Source: an uncultured Prevotella sp.
GTDB lineage: Bacteria; Bacteroidota; Bacteroidia; Bacteroidales; Bacteroidaceae
Reading direction: 5' to 3'
DNA: 14,424 nucleotides
Assembly (NCBI GenBank): GCA_938023885.1
Contig: CALJCU010000066.1
Location: forward strand, 1 to 14,424
This document shows positions 8,497-14,424 of this stretch, one piece after another (positions within the stretch are counted from its first letter, which is position 1; every line of letters starts with the position of its first letter). The translations under genes and the position numbers were made by a program. The notes beneath the pieces were generated by a model. The model made no database searches and was not told the origin of the DNA. It worked only from the letters and a program-made list of their open reading frames with translations.

Positions 8497-10347
8497 ATGA
8501 AAATCAATAAATACATATACAGTCTCGCTGGCGTGCTGCTCGTGCTCTTAGGCTTTACTGCCTGTACGCCCGACGAGTACGACTTGGGCGACAAGGATGT
8601 TACCTCAGCCGACCTGATAGAGGGTAGGGGGTTCAGCATTACCCACGACAGCAACAACCCCAACATCGTCTACCTCAAGAGCCTCATGGCGGATAAGTAC
8701 CAGGTGAGCTGGATTGAGCCGCAGGGCCGATCCCAGGAGAAAGAGGTAGAACTCGACATGCCGTTCCCCGGCACCTATGATGTGCTGTTCGGTGTGGAGA
8801 CGCGCGGAGGCGTAGTCTATGGCGACACAGCCCACTTCTCCATAGATAATTTCTACGCAGGCTTCGTCAACGATGAGCTTTACACCTATCTTACGGGTGG
8901 CGTAGGCAAGTCAAAGACCTGGATTCCGGACAACGGCAACTACGGTCTCTGCCCGGGTGAGCTTTCTTATGGCGACCCAAGTGCAACCAATGCCGGATGG
9001 AACAACTTCACCTCTAACTGGGATCCGGATTATGGTGGCGGTGGTATGGCATCAGGCGCTATGAGCCAGTATGCCAAAACCACATGGACCTTTGACTTGA
9101 AAAATGGTGCTAACGTACGGTTGCACAATGTCGATGATAACGGTACGGCTACAGACACGAAGGGTTCGTTCCTGCTCAATACCGAGAACCACAAGCTGAA
9201 CCTCACTGACATGCAGATTCCTCACACATCGGCATGGGCTAACCGTGGTGATGCTACTGACTGGTCGAAAGATATCCATATCGTGACACTGACCGAGAAC
9301 CAGCTGCGTGTGGCCATGCTTCGTAACCCGGGCACCTCGAGCGAAGGCAAGTGGTGGCTGGTCTTTAACTTCGTCTCTAAAGATTATGCAGACAACTACA
9401 AGGCACCGGAGGTCGAATACACCCCGGAGCTTGAGGATGGATGGCGCGACTTCGTGGAACCGAAGAACGATAAGATCGTCACTTACAAGCTTACCGGCTT
9501 CGACTGGTATGGCAAGGATGAGAACACAACCGGGAAGAATGTATCGGGTGTTGATGCTATCGACAATCTTGAGGATATCTCCATCACGCTCAACAGCAGT
9601 AAAAATACTTACTCGTTCACGAAACCTGATGGCACTACTTCAGAGGGTACTTACAAGCTCAGCGGTGACGGTATCTATACCTTCACTCCGGCTCTGCCTA
9701 CTGTGCAATTGTCTAAGGACGGCCGTGCCGTATTAATAGGCAATGAGGGTCAGCTGCGTCTGCTCGGCTTCTCTCAGGCTGCCAACTGTGATGCACAGAC
9801 AGGTGCCCTCGATAACATCACCTGGGGCACCCGCGAATATGACGATCAGGACAACTTCTATCAGTATATCGGTTATCAGTGGAAGGTCGTACGCGCCGGT
9901 GTTAAGACAACCTTCGCTTCCAGCCTCCATTTCTTCGATACGGGCTGGGCATTCCAGCAGAGCAATGATGTCTTCATCACTGATGGTCAGGATGGCACTT
10001 ACACATTGACTCTTAATGGCTCCAGTTCCAGTCCTTATGGTCTGTACCTCGACATGGCAAAGATTCTGAAGAGTCATCCTAATTGCGATATCGTCGTGAC
10101 GGATATCAAAGTTGATGATAAGAGCATCGGGTTCAACGATGCAGATATCGATCGCGGTACTGGTGATACCTACAAGCCGACAGATGTCTGCGCCCGTCGT
10201 TATATCCTCAACCCGTGGGGTGCTACTGCCGGTAACGCATCGAAGTTCAAGTTCTCGAAGTCGATCGCTGTCACGATCAATGTGAAGATGGATACGGGGT
10301 CTCCGTTCATCAAGTCTTCAGCTAAGAGACATGCTCGCAGAAGATAA
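8497..10347 (+). CDS. Multidomain PUL lipoprotein, probable surface glycan-binding protein
   Basis: A 616-residue lipoprotein in the slot directly after susD, where surface glycan-binding proteins (SusE/F-like or SGBP) are normally encoded. The signal peptide ends in GFTAC with Cys 23. Visible regions: a PKD-like sandwich at about 45-116 (YQVSWIEPQGRSQEKEVEL, GVETRGGVVYGD); a Trp- and Gly-rich segment at about 140-185 (TWIPDNGNYG, NWDPDYGGGG); and two related lipocalin-like units at about 190-297 and 325-427, matched by KGSFLLNTENHKL/EGTYKLSGDGIYT and ENQLRVAMLR/EGQLRLLGFS. A C-terminal beta-sandwich follows at about 462-600, with many aromatics and resembling a carbohydrate-binding module. 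No catalytic motif is seen. The last residues, KRHARRR, are strongly basic and unlike the rest. Binding of the PUL's target glycan is inferred from position and architecture; domain labels are by eye. Confidence 0.85.
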   Translation: MKINKYIYSLAGVLLVLLGFTACTPDEYDLGDKDVTSADLIEGRGFSITHDSNNPNIVYLKSLMADKYQVSWIEPQGRSQEKEVELDMPFPGTYDVLFGVETRGGVVYGDTAHFSIDNFYAGFVNDELYTYLTGGVGKSKTWIPDNGNYGLCPGELSYGDPSATNAGWNNFTSNWDPDYGGGGMASGAMSQYAKTTWTFDLKNGANVRLHNVDDNGTATDTKGSFLLNTENHKLNLTDMQIPHTSAWANRGDATDWSKDIHIVTLTENQLRVAMLRNPGTSSEGKWWLVFNFVSKDYADNYKAPEVEYTPELEDGWRDFVEPKNDKIVTYKLTGFDWYGKDENTTGKNVSGVDAIDNLEDISITLNSSKNTYSFTKPDGTTSEGTYKLSGDGIYTFTPALPTVQLSKDGRAVLIGNEGQLRLLGFSQAANCDAQTGALDNITWGTREYDDQDNFYQYIGYQWKVVRAGVKTTFASSLHFFDTGWAFQQSNDVFITDGQDGTYTLTLNGSSSSPYGLYLDMAKILKSHPNCDIVVTDIKVDDKSIGFNDADIDRGTGDTYKPTDVCARRYILNPWGATAGNASKFKFSKSIAVTINVKMDTGSPFIKSSAKRHARRR

Positions 10348-10354
10348 CTGGTGT

Positions 10355-10380
10355 GGGGGAGCCCCATGGGATCTCCTCCC
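10355..10380 (+). promoter_or_regulatory. GC-rich intercistronic hairpin
   Basis: GGGGGAG (10355-10361) pairs with CTCCTCCC (10373-10380) through seven base pairs with one bulged T at 10377 and an 11-base loop. It begins 7 bases after the stop of the previous lipoprotein and ends 40 bases before the next start. No T-run follows, so full rho-independent termination is unlikely. An mRNA-stability or partial-attenuation role is possible. The G and C density stands out against A-rich flanks. Confidence 0.4.
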
Positions 10381-10420
10381 TAAAGATCTTAATAGGAAAC
10401 AAATATTAATGGAAAACGCT

Positions 10421-11620
10421 ATGAAAATCAAATATCTATCGGGTATCTTGTTTCTCACGGGAGCACTTGCGCTGACAGCTTGCTCCGATGAGGACGACTA
10501 CTCTGCTTCAACAACGCCACTGATCACAGAGATCACGACAGGCGATGCCAGTGTGACGGCTGTCAGTGCTTCTATCGACGGTACTGTTAAAGATCTGAGC
10601 CATGCCAACAGCACCTCTTATGAGGTCGGTGTGGTCTACAGCACTTCTTCTGATCCTACCAATGGCGGAACGAAGGTTGCCGGAACTTATTCCAACGACA
10701 CAATCAAGGCTCAGCTCACAGGGCTGCATACGGGTACGACCTACAACTATGCTACCTATGTCTGCCTCCAGAACAAAGTTTATAAATATGGTGAGACAAA
10801 GACTTTTGTGACTACCAACGCCAAGGCCATCACGAATGATGCCCAGGATGTGTCTTACACCAAAGCAACATTCACAGCTGACTACATTGGCCTCGAAGGA
10901 CTTAGCAATCCGGAGAAGGGCTTGAAGATTAGCATGAGCAAGGACAACCTTGCCGATGCGCGCGACTTTGACCTCACGACTGTGGGCGGTCTCCTTCCCG
11001 GCACGAGGTATTACTATGCTGCTTACATGAAGGTAGGTGACGGCTATGTCTTCGGTGATACAAAGGAATTGACCACCAGGACCCAGACGATGGAGTATGT
11101 AGATCTCGGACTTTCTGTGACATGGGCTAAATGCAACCTTGGTGCTGAGAGTGAGGAAGGCGTAGGATCTTACTTCGGCTACGGTGATGCCACGGCAGAG
11201 AACTATTCGCAGGACAATGTCGACTTCCCTTCAGGAAATATTGCCAACGGTGAGTTTGATGTCACCAATGGCGTGTCTATTGACGGCAGCTTCCCTTTCT
11301 TGAGTGAGATGCCGACTCTGGCTCAAGTGAAGGAGCTCATCAACAGGACCACGAAGAAGATAGAGACCATTAATGGCGTGCAGGGTATCCGCTTCACGGG
11401 TCCTAATGGCAACTCTATCTTCTTGCCTTATACTGGCTACCGTGATGGTAAGAATATCATCAACGATGGCAAGGCTTTCTATTGGACAGGTACACAGAGC
11501 GAGGTAAACTCCGACTATGCCAACACGCTGACGTTCGATGTGCAGGGCGTTGTGAAGAACGGTAACTCGTTGCGTCACTATGGTGTCCCCGTGCGCACGG
11601 TAAGACCATACAGTCATTAA
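10421..11620 (+). CDS. Lipoprotein with two Fn3-like repeats and C-terminal FISUMP-like domain
   Basis: I choose the ATG at 10421 because it gives a clean lipoprotein signal, MKIKYLSGILFLTGALALTAC, with Cys 21 and 399 residues. An in-frame ATG at 10409 (adding MENA) is possible. A start at 10331 would overlap the previous gene and add a non-signal extension. After Cys come SDEDD, then two tandem repeats of fibronectin-III-like type at about 34-132 and 136-219. These share GLxxGTxYxYAxY followed by VYKYGETKTFVTT or YVFGDTKELTT. The C-terminal part (about 223-397) starts with EYVDLGLSVTWAKCNLGA and carries FLPYTGYRDG, YWTGTQS and VRTVRP, the pattern of the Fibrobacter succinogenes major paralogous (FISUMP) domain widespread in Bacteroidetes surface proteins. 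No enzyme motif is seen. Its place between SusD/SGBP and the glycosidases suggests a surface glycan-binding or display role, which is inference. Confidence 0.8.
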   Translation: MKIKYLSGILFLTGALALTACSDEDDYSASTTPLITEITTGDASVTAVSASIDGTVKDLSHANSTSYEVGVVYSTSSDPTNGGTKVAGTYSNDTIKAQLTGLHTGTTYNYATYVCLQNKVYKYGETKTFVTTNAKAITNDAQDVSYTKATFTADYIGLEGLSNPEKGLKISMSKDNLADARDFDLTTVGGLLPGTRYYYAAYMKVGDGYVFGDTKELTTRTQTMEYVDLGLSVTWAKCNLGAESEEGVGSYFGYGDATAENYSQDNVDFPSGNIANGEFDVTNGVSIDGSFPFLSEMPTLAQVKELINRTTKKIETINGVQGIRFTGPNGNSIFLPYTGYRDGKNIINDGKAFYWTGTQSEVNSDYANTLTFDVQGVVKNGNSLRHYGVPVRTVRPYSH

Positions 11621-11629
11621 TTGTTTATT

Positions 11630-11664
11630 TCACAGGGACACATGCAATAATTGCGCCCCTGTGA
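11630..11664 (+). promoter_or_regulatory. Nested RNA hairpin between binding-protein and enzyme genes
   Basis: TCACAGGG (11630-11637) is a perfect inverted repeat of CCCTGTGA (11657-11664), giving an 8-bp stem. The 19-base loop contains a second hairpin, GCAA (11644-11647) with TTGC (11651-11654), extendable by one T-G pair. It fills most of the 59-base gap between the FISUMP-like lipoprotein and GH5. Only a weak T-containing stretch follows (TAGTTCATATTTAAT), so it may be a partial terminator, attenuator or processing site that sets a lower or separate mRNA level for the enzymes. No TAnnTTTG box for a separate GH5 promoter was found here. Confidence 0.55.
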
Positions 11665-11679
11665 TAGTTCATATTTAAT

Positions 11680-13134
11680 ATGAGGAAAGTATATCTCACA
11701 TGGTTGTTGGCTTGTGGCTTAGTCACCGCCAACGCGCAGGATAACCCCCGCTTGGCGGCTTGTGGTCTCAATGCGGCGGAGACAGCCTATTATATGGCAC
11801 CGGGCTGGAACCTCGGCAACACGTTTGAGGCTGGTTCCAGTTCTGACAACTTCACCGATAACGGTGGAACGGCTACAGAGACATTGTGGCAGTCGACAAA
11901 GACGACGCAGGCCATCATTGACCTCGTCAAAAGCAATGGATTCAAGACCGTGCGCATCCCTTGTTCCTGGGTCATGGGGCATCTTAAGGATTCCGTGACG
12001 ATGGCTATTGATCCCGACTGGCTCGCAAGAGTGAAGGAGGTAGTAGACTATTGCATTAAGGACGGCCTCTTCGTCGTCTTGAATGATCACTGGGACGGTG
12101 GCTGGCTTGAATACGACGGCTTCACCACGGGTGTCGATGTTACGAAGAAGAAGGAGCAGTTGCGTCTGTTGTGGACGAATATCGCTACCGCTTTCAAGGA
12201 CTATGACGGTCACTTGCTCTTTGCCGGCATGAATGAGCCGGGTGTAGGCGGAGCCGGTCCTTCGGCCCGGGGCTCACTGATGGTGAACCAGTATAATGAT
12301 GACACGGATGCCAACGAGATCGCCTTTGTCAACCGTATTCTCGAGTATGAGCAGGTGTTTATTGATGCCGTCCGTACCACGGGTGGCAATAACACACAGC
12401 GCGTGCTCATTGTCCAGGGACCGAAGACCAGTGCGGCAAAGACCGTGAGATATATGGATGCGTCCAAACTTGTGGACAGTGCCGGCAAACGTATCATGGT
12501 GGAAGTTCATTGTTATGACCCGTACCGTTTCTGTCAGATGACAGAAGACGCATTATGGGGGAAGATGGAATACTATTGGACGGGCCATGCTCCTGCCCGT
12601 GCTTCTTCGGACCGTGTGGGGACGACGAGTGAGCAGCAGGCTATACAGTCTGCGTTCAACAGCATGAAGACTGCATTTGTCGATAAGGGCTACCCTGTCA
12701 TTCTCGGTGAGTATGGTGCTGCGGCTCGTACGCTCACCACGACACAGGGCAACCAGGCGAAGCACGATGAAAGTCGTCAGTATTGGTTCAACTTTGCTAC
12801 CAATTATGCTATGTCCGCGGGCATCGTTCCTATTTGTTGGGACATCAACAATACCGGTTTGAAGATTATCGATCGGGCGAACGTGAAGGTCGGTGACGAT
12901 TGTGACCTCAATGGTATTAAGGAAGGCGTTGAGACTGCACAGGCAGCCTATAACGCCATCTATCCCGAGCCGTCATCAACAACAGATATCAAGACAGTGA
13001 TCTCTCTAAAGGGAGGTACGGATAATGTCTATGATCTCAGTGGACACATCGTGAAAAAGGGAGTGAAGAGTTTGAATAATATCAGTCTCCCCCATGGAGT
13101 CTATATCTATAAAGGAAAAAAGGTAATTAAATGA
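11680..13134 (+). CDS. GH5 endo-beta-1,4-glucanase, probable endo-xyloglucanase
   Basis: A 484-residue secreted retaining glycosidase that would cut the beta-1,4-glucan backbone. The signal peptide is about residues 1-19 (LLACGLVTANA). A Cys at 12 lies inside the hydrophobic core, and I see no convincing lipobox. The GH5 barrel runs about 35-425, with GWNLGNTFEA (42-51), Arg92 in TVRIPCSW, His137 in NDHWDGGW, acid/base Glu186 in GMNEPG, His277 and Tyr279 in VEVHCYDPY, nucleophile Glu344 in LGEYGA, and PICWDIN near the end. All usual active-site residues are present. A loop of roughly 30 residues after the NEP motif (about 190-220) looks long. The last 40 residues (445-484) form a separate module, VYDLSGHIVKKG then LPHGVYIYKGKKVIK, like a Por/T9SS sorting domain. 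Subfamily GH5_4 is likely from the xyloglucan context but cannot be proven here; other beta-glucans remain possible. Confidence 0.93.
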   Translation: MRKVYLTWLLACGLVTANAQDNPRLAACGLNAAETAYYMAPGWNLGNTFEAGSSSDNFTDNGGTATETLWQSTKTTQAIIDLVKSNGFKTVRIPCSWVMGHLKDSVTMAIDPDWLARVKEVVDYCIKDGLFVVLNDHWDGGWLEYDGFTTGVDVTKKKEQLRLLWTNIATAFKDYDGHLLFAGMNEPGVGGAGPSARGSLMVNQYNDDTDANEIAFVNRILEYEQVFIDAVRTTGGNNTQRVLIVQGPKTSAAKTVRYMDASKLVDSAGKRIMVEVHCYDPYRFCQMTEDALWGKMEYYWTGHAPARASSDRVGTTSEQQAIQSAFNSMKTAFVDKGYPVILGEYGAAARTLTTTQGNQAKHDESRQYWFNFATNYAMSAGIVPICWDINNTGLKIIDRANVKVGDDCDLNGIKEGVETAQAAYNAIYPEPSSTTDIKTVISLKGGTDNVYDLSGHIVKKGVKSLNNISLPHGVYIYKGKKVIK

Positions 13135-14424
13135 ACAGACGTACAATATTTTCCACTTTGCTGTTGGCGGGTTTCTTGACGGCTGGTGCCGTAGGCTTCA
13201 CGCGTCAGCAGAACTTTGTTACGATACCGTTGACCAGTCCTTATGCCAATGGTCCTAAGCTCGTTCGCTTGGAAGTGATGGGTCCGGAGATCATCCGTGT
13301 GGAGGCCACGGCAGAGCCGGCTTTTCCTCAGAAGCAGAGCCTTATCATCGTGCCACAGACGATCACGACACAATATGAGGTCACGGAAGATGCTGACAAC
13401 GTGTATGTCACAACGAAATCGCTGAAAACACGCGTGAGCAGGTCGACAGGCCGCGTCGTGTTCTTCGATGCCAAGGGCAAACAGCTCGCTGCGGAGGATG
13501 CAAAGGATGGCAAGACCCTCACACCGTTCACCGTCCCTGCAAGGGAGATCGGTGTGGACAGTCTGAAAGTGCCGGCTGCCCAGCGTCACGGCTGGTCGTG
13601 GACACTGCAGTTCGATAACGACGGCACCCAGGGGTATTATGGTCTTGGTCAGCACCAGGCCAATGAGCTGAATATGAAAGGTAAGAACGAGGAGCTCTAC
13701 CAGTATAACACCAAAGTGTCGGTACCTTTCGTGGTGAGCAACCGCAACTATGGCATCCTGTGGGATTCGTACAGTTATTGCCGCTTCGGCAATCCTGCTG
13801 ACTATCTGCAGCTCAACCGTGCCTTCACACTTTACGATGCCGATGGGGTGAGAGGTCACCTCACAGGAACCTATACGGCTGCCGACGGCAGGACCATCAG
13901 GCGTGATGAGGACAGCATCTATTATGAATATCTCCTGCCTGATATCCCGCAGAAGAAGACGGGCGACCTCGGTGAGGCAGCGCTGCCCCAGGGCTTCAGA
14001 CTCAACGGATCACACGTGACCTATGAGGGTTATATGGAGGCTCCGGCCGACAACCTCTACCGTTTCCTGCTTTACTATGCGGGCTACACACGGGTGTTCA
14101 TCGACGGGAAAGAGGTAGTGACTGAGCACTGGCGGCAGGCGTGGAACCCGAATTACTGCAAGTTTGACGTGCGCTTGGAGAAAGGCAAGCGCCATCATCT
14201 GCTCATCGACTGGCTTCCCGACGGCGATGTGTCCTATTGTGGACTGCGCGTGGCAGCACCGCGACCGGAGAGCGAGCAGCAGAAGCTGACGGTCTGGAGC
14301 GAGATGGCAAAAGATCTTGATTACTACTTTATTGCCGGAAACAGCCTTGACGAAGTCATCAGCGGCTACCGCACGCTTACAGGTAAGGCACAGGTTGTGC
14401 CGAAATGGGCGATGGGTTTCTGGC
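13131..14424 (+). CDS. GH31 glycosidase with inserted PA14 domain, probable alpha-xylosidase, 3' partial
   Basis: The open frame runs from ATG 13131 to the window end with no stop, 431 complete codons. The start overlaps the GH5 stop as ATGA, with an AAAGG/AAAAAAGG-type purine stretch just upstream, so translation is probably coupled. A signal peptide (about residues 1-22, STLLLAGFLTAGAVG) without lipobox suggests the periplasm. Residues about 28-250 are the N-terminal GH31 sandwich, with YYGLGQHQANELNMKG, VPFVVSNRNYGILWDSY and the preceding RVVFFDAKGK. A PA14-type domain is inserted at about 284-377 (YEGYMEAPADNLYRFLLYY, RVFIDGKEV, HHLLIDWLPDG). The barrel then begins with DYYFIAGNSLDEVISGYRTLTG and VPKWAMGFW. 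The PA14 insertion is known from xyloglucan alpha-xylosidases (BoGH31A, CjXyl31A), which remove xylose from oligosaccharide ends. Catalytic Asp residues lie beyond the window, so activity cannot be confirmed. Confidence 0.92.
   Translation, partial: MNRRTIFSTLLLAGFLTAGAVGFTRQQNFVTIPLTSPYANGPKLVRLEVMGPEIIRVEATAEPAFPQKQSLIIVPQTITTQYEVTEDADNVYVTTKSLKTRVSRSTGRVVFFDAKGKQLAAEDAKDGKTLTPFTVPAREIGVDSLKVPAAQRHGWSWTLQFDNDGTQGYYGLGQHQANELNMKGKNEELYQYNTKVSVPFVVSNRNYGILWDSYSYCRFGNPADYLQLNRAFTLYDADGVRGHLTGTYTAADGRTIRRDEDSIYYEYLLPDIPQKKTGDLGEAALPQGFRLNGSHVTYEGYMEAPADNLYRFLLYYAGYTRVFIDGKEVVTEHWRQAWNPNYCKFDVRLEKGKRHHLLIDWLPDGDVSYCGLRVAAPRPESEQQKLTVWSEMAKDLDYYFIAGNSLDEVISGYRTLTGKAQVVPKWAMGFW

Noticed and set aside
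7389..8666. 425-codon open frame on the minus strand
   Set aside because: It is antisense to susD and the next gene, shows no family motif, and crosses a gene boundary. It is a by-product of codon use in the real genes.
10331..10420. Upstream start (10331) for the FISUMP-like lipoprotein
   Set aside because: It overlaps the previous gene by 17 bases and would place about 30 non-signal residues before a perfect lipoprotein signal peptide. The starts at 10421 or 10409 are better.
11618..11679. Separate promoter for the GH5 gene
   Set aside because: No TAnnTTTG match was found. The nearest candidates (TAGTTCAT, TATTTAAT) lack the TTTG end, and the hairpin explains the gap better.
13107..13859. 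250-codon minus-strand frame at the GH5/GH31 junction
   Set aside because: The + strand GH31 frame across the same bases has signal peptide, GH31 and PA14 motifs; the antisense product has none.
1..14424. tRNA, rRNA, CRISPR, insertion sequence or phage signals
   Set aside because: No cloverleaf-like segments, regularly spaced repeats, transposase motifs or terminal repeats were seen. Gaps between genes are at most 122 bases.

Overview
The window is one side of a Bacteroidetes polysaccharide utilization locus (PUL), all on the + strand, and most resembles a Prevotella-type genome. The evidence is a hybrid two-component sensor (HTCS), a SusC/SusD pair, two further lipoproteins, genes with no strong Shine-Dalgarno sequences, a TAnnTTTG-type promoter element, and a Por/T9SS-like tail on one enzyme. 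No RNA genes, mobile elements or CRISPR arrays were seen. The longest gene-free stretch is the 122-base gap at 3413-3534.

Layout. (1) 2-3412: HTCS regulator, cut by the left window edge. Its frame is open to the first base, so its true start lies outside. (2) 3413-3534: the only convincing promoter region, with a -7 box TAATTTTG at 3467-3474, no recognisable -33 box, and an imperfect 12/13-base inverted repeat flanking the box. (3) 3535-6711 SusC-like TonB-dependent transporter and 6741-8483 SusD-like lipoprotein. (4) 8497-10347: multidomain lipoprotein, probably a surface glycan-binding protein. (5) 10421-11620: second lipoprotein with two Fn3-like repeats and a C-terminal FISUMP-like domain. 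(6) 11680-13134: GH5 endo-glucanase. (7) 13131 to the right edge: 5' part of a GH31 enzyme with an inserted PA14 domain, overlapping the GH5 stop by four bases.

How they work together. The HTCS would sense an oligosaccharide in the periplasm and activate the promoter in front of susC. The lipoproteins and SusCD would capture and import oligosaccharides cut by the secreted GH5. The GH31 would trim them in the periplasm. GH5 plus PA14-GH31 next to SusCD matches the plan of xyloglucan loci such as that of Bacteroides ovatus, where the PA14-GH31 is an alpha-xylosidase. Xyloglucan is therefore the best guess, but it is an inference. The most unusual parts are the two accessory lipoproteins, the RNA hairpins that separate the operon's modules, the inverted repeat around the promoter, and the sorting-type tail on GH5.
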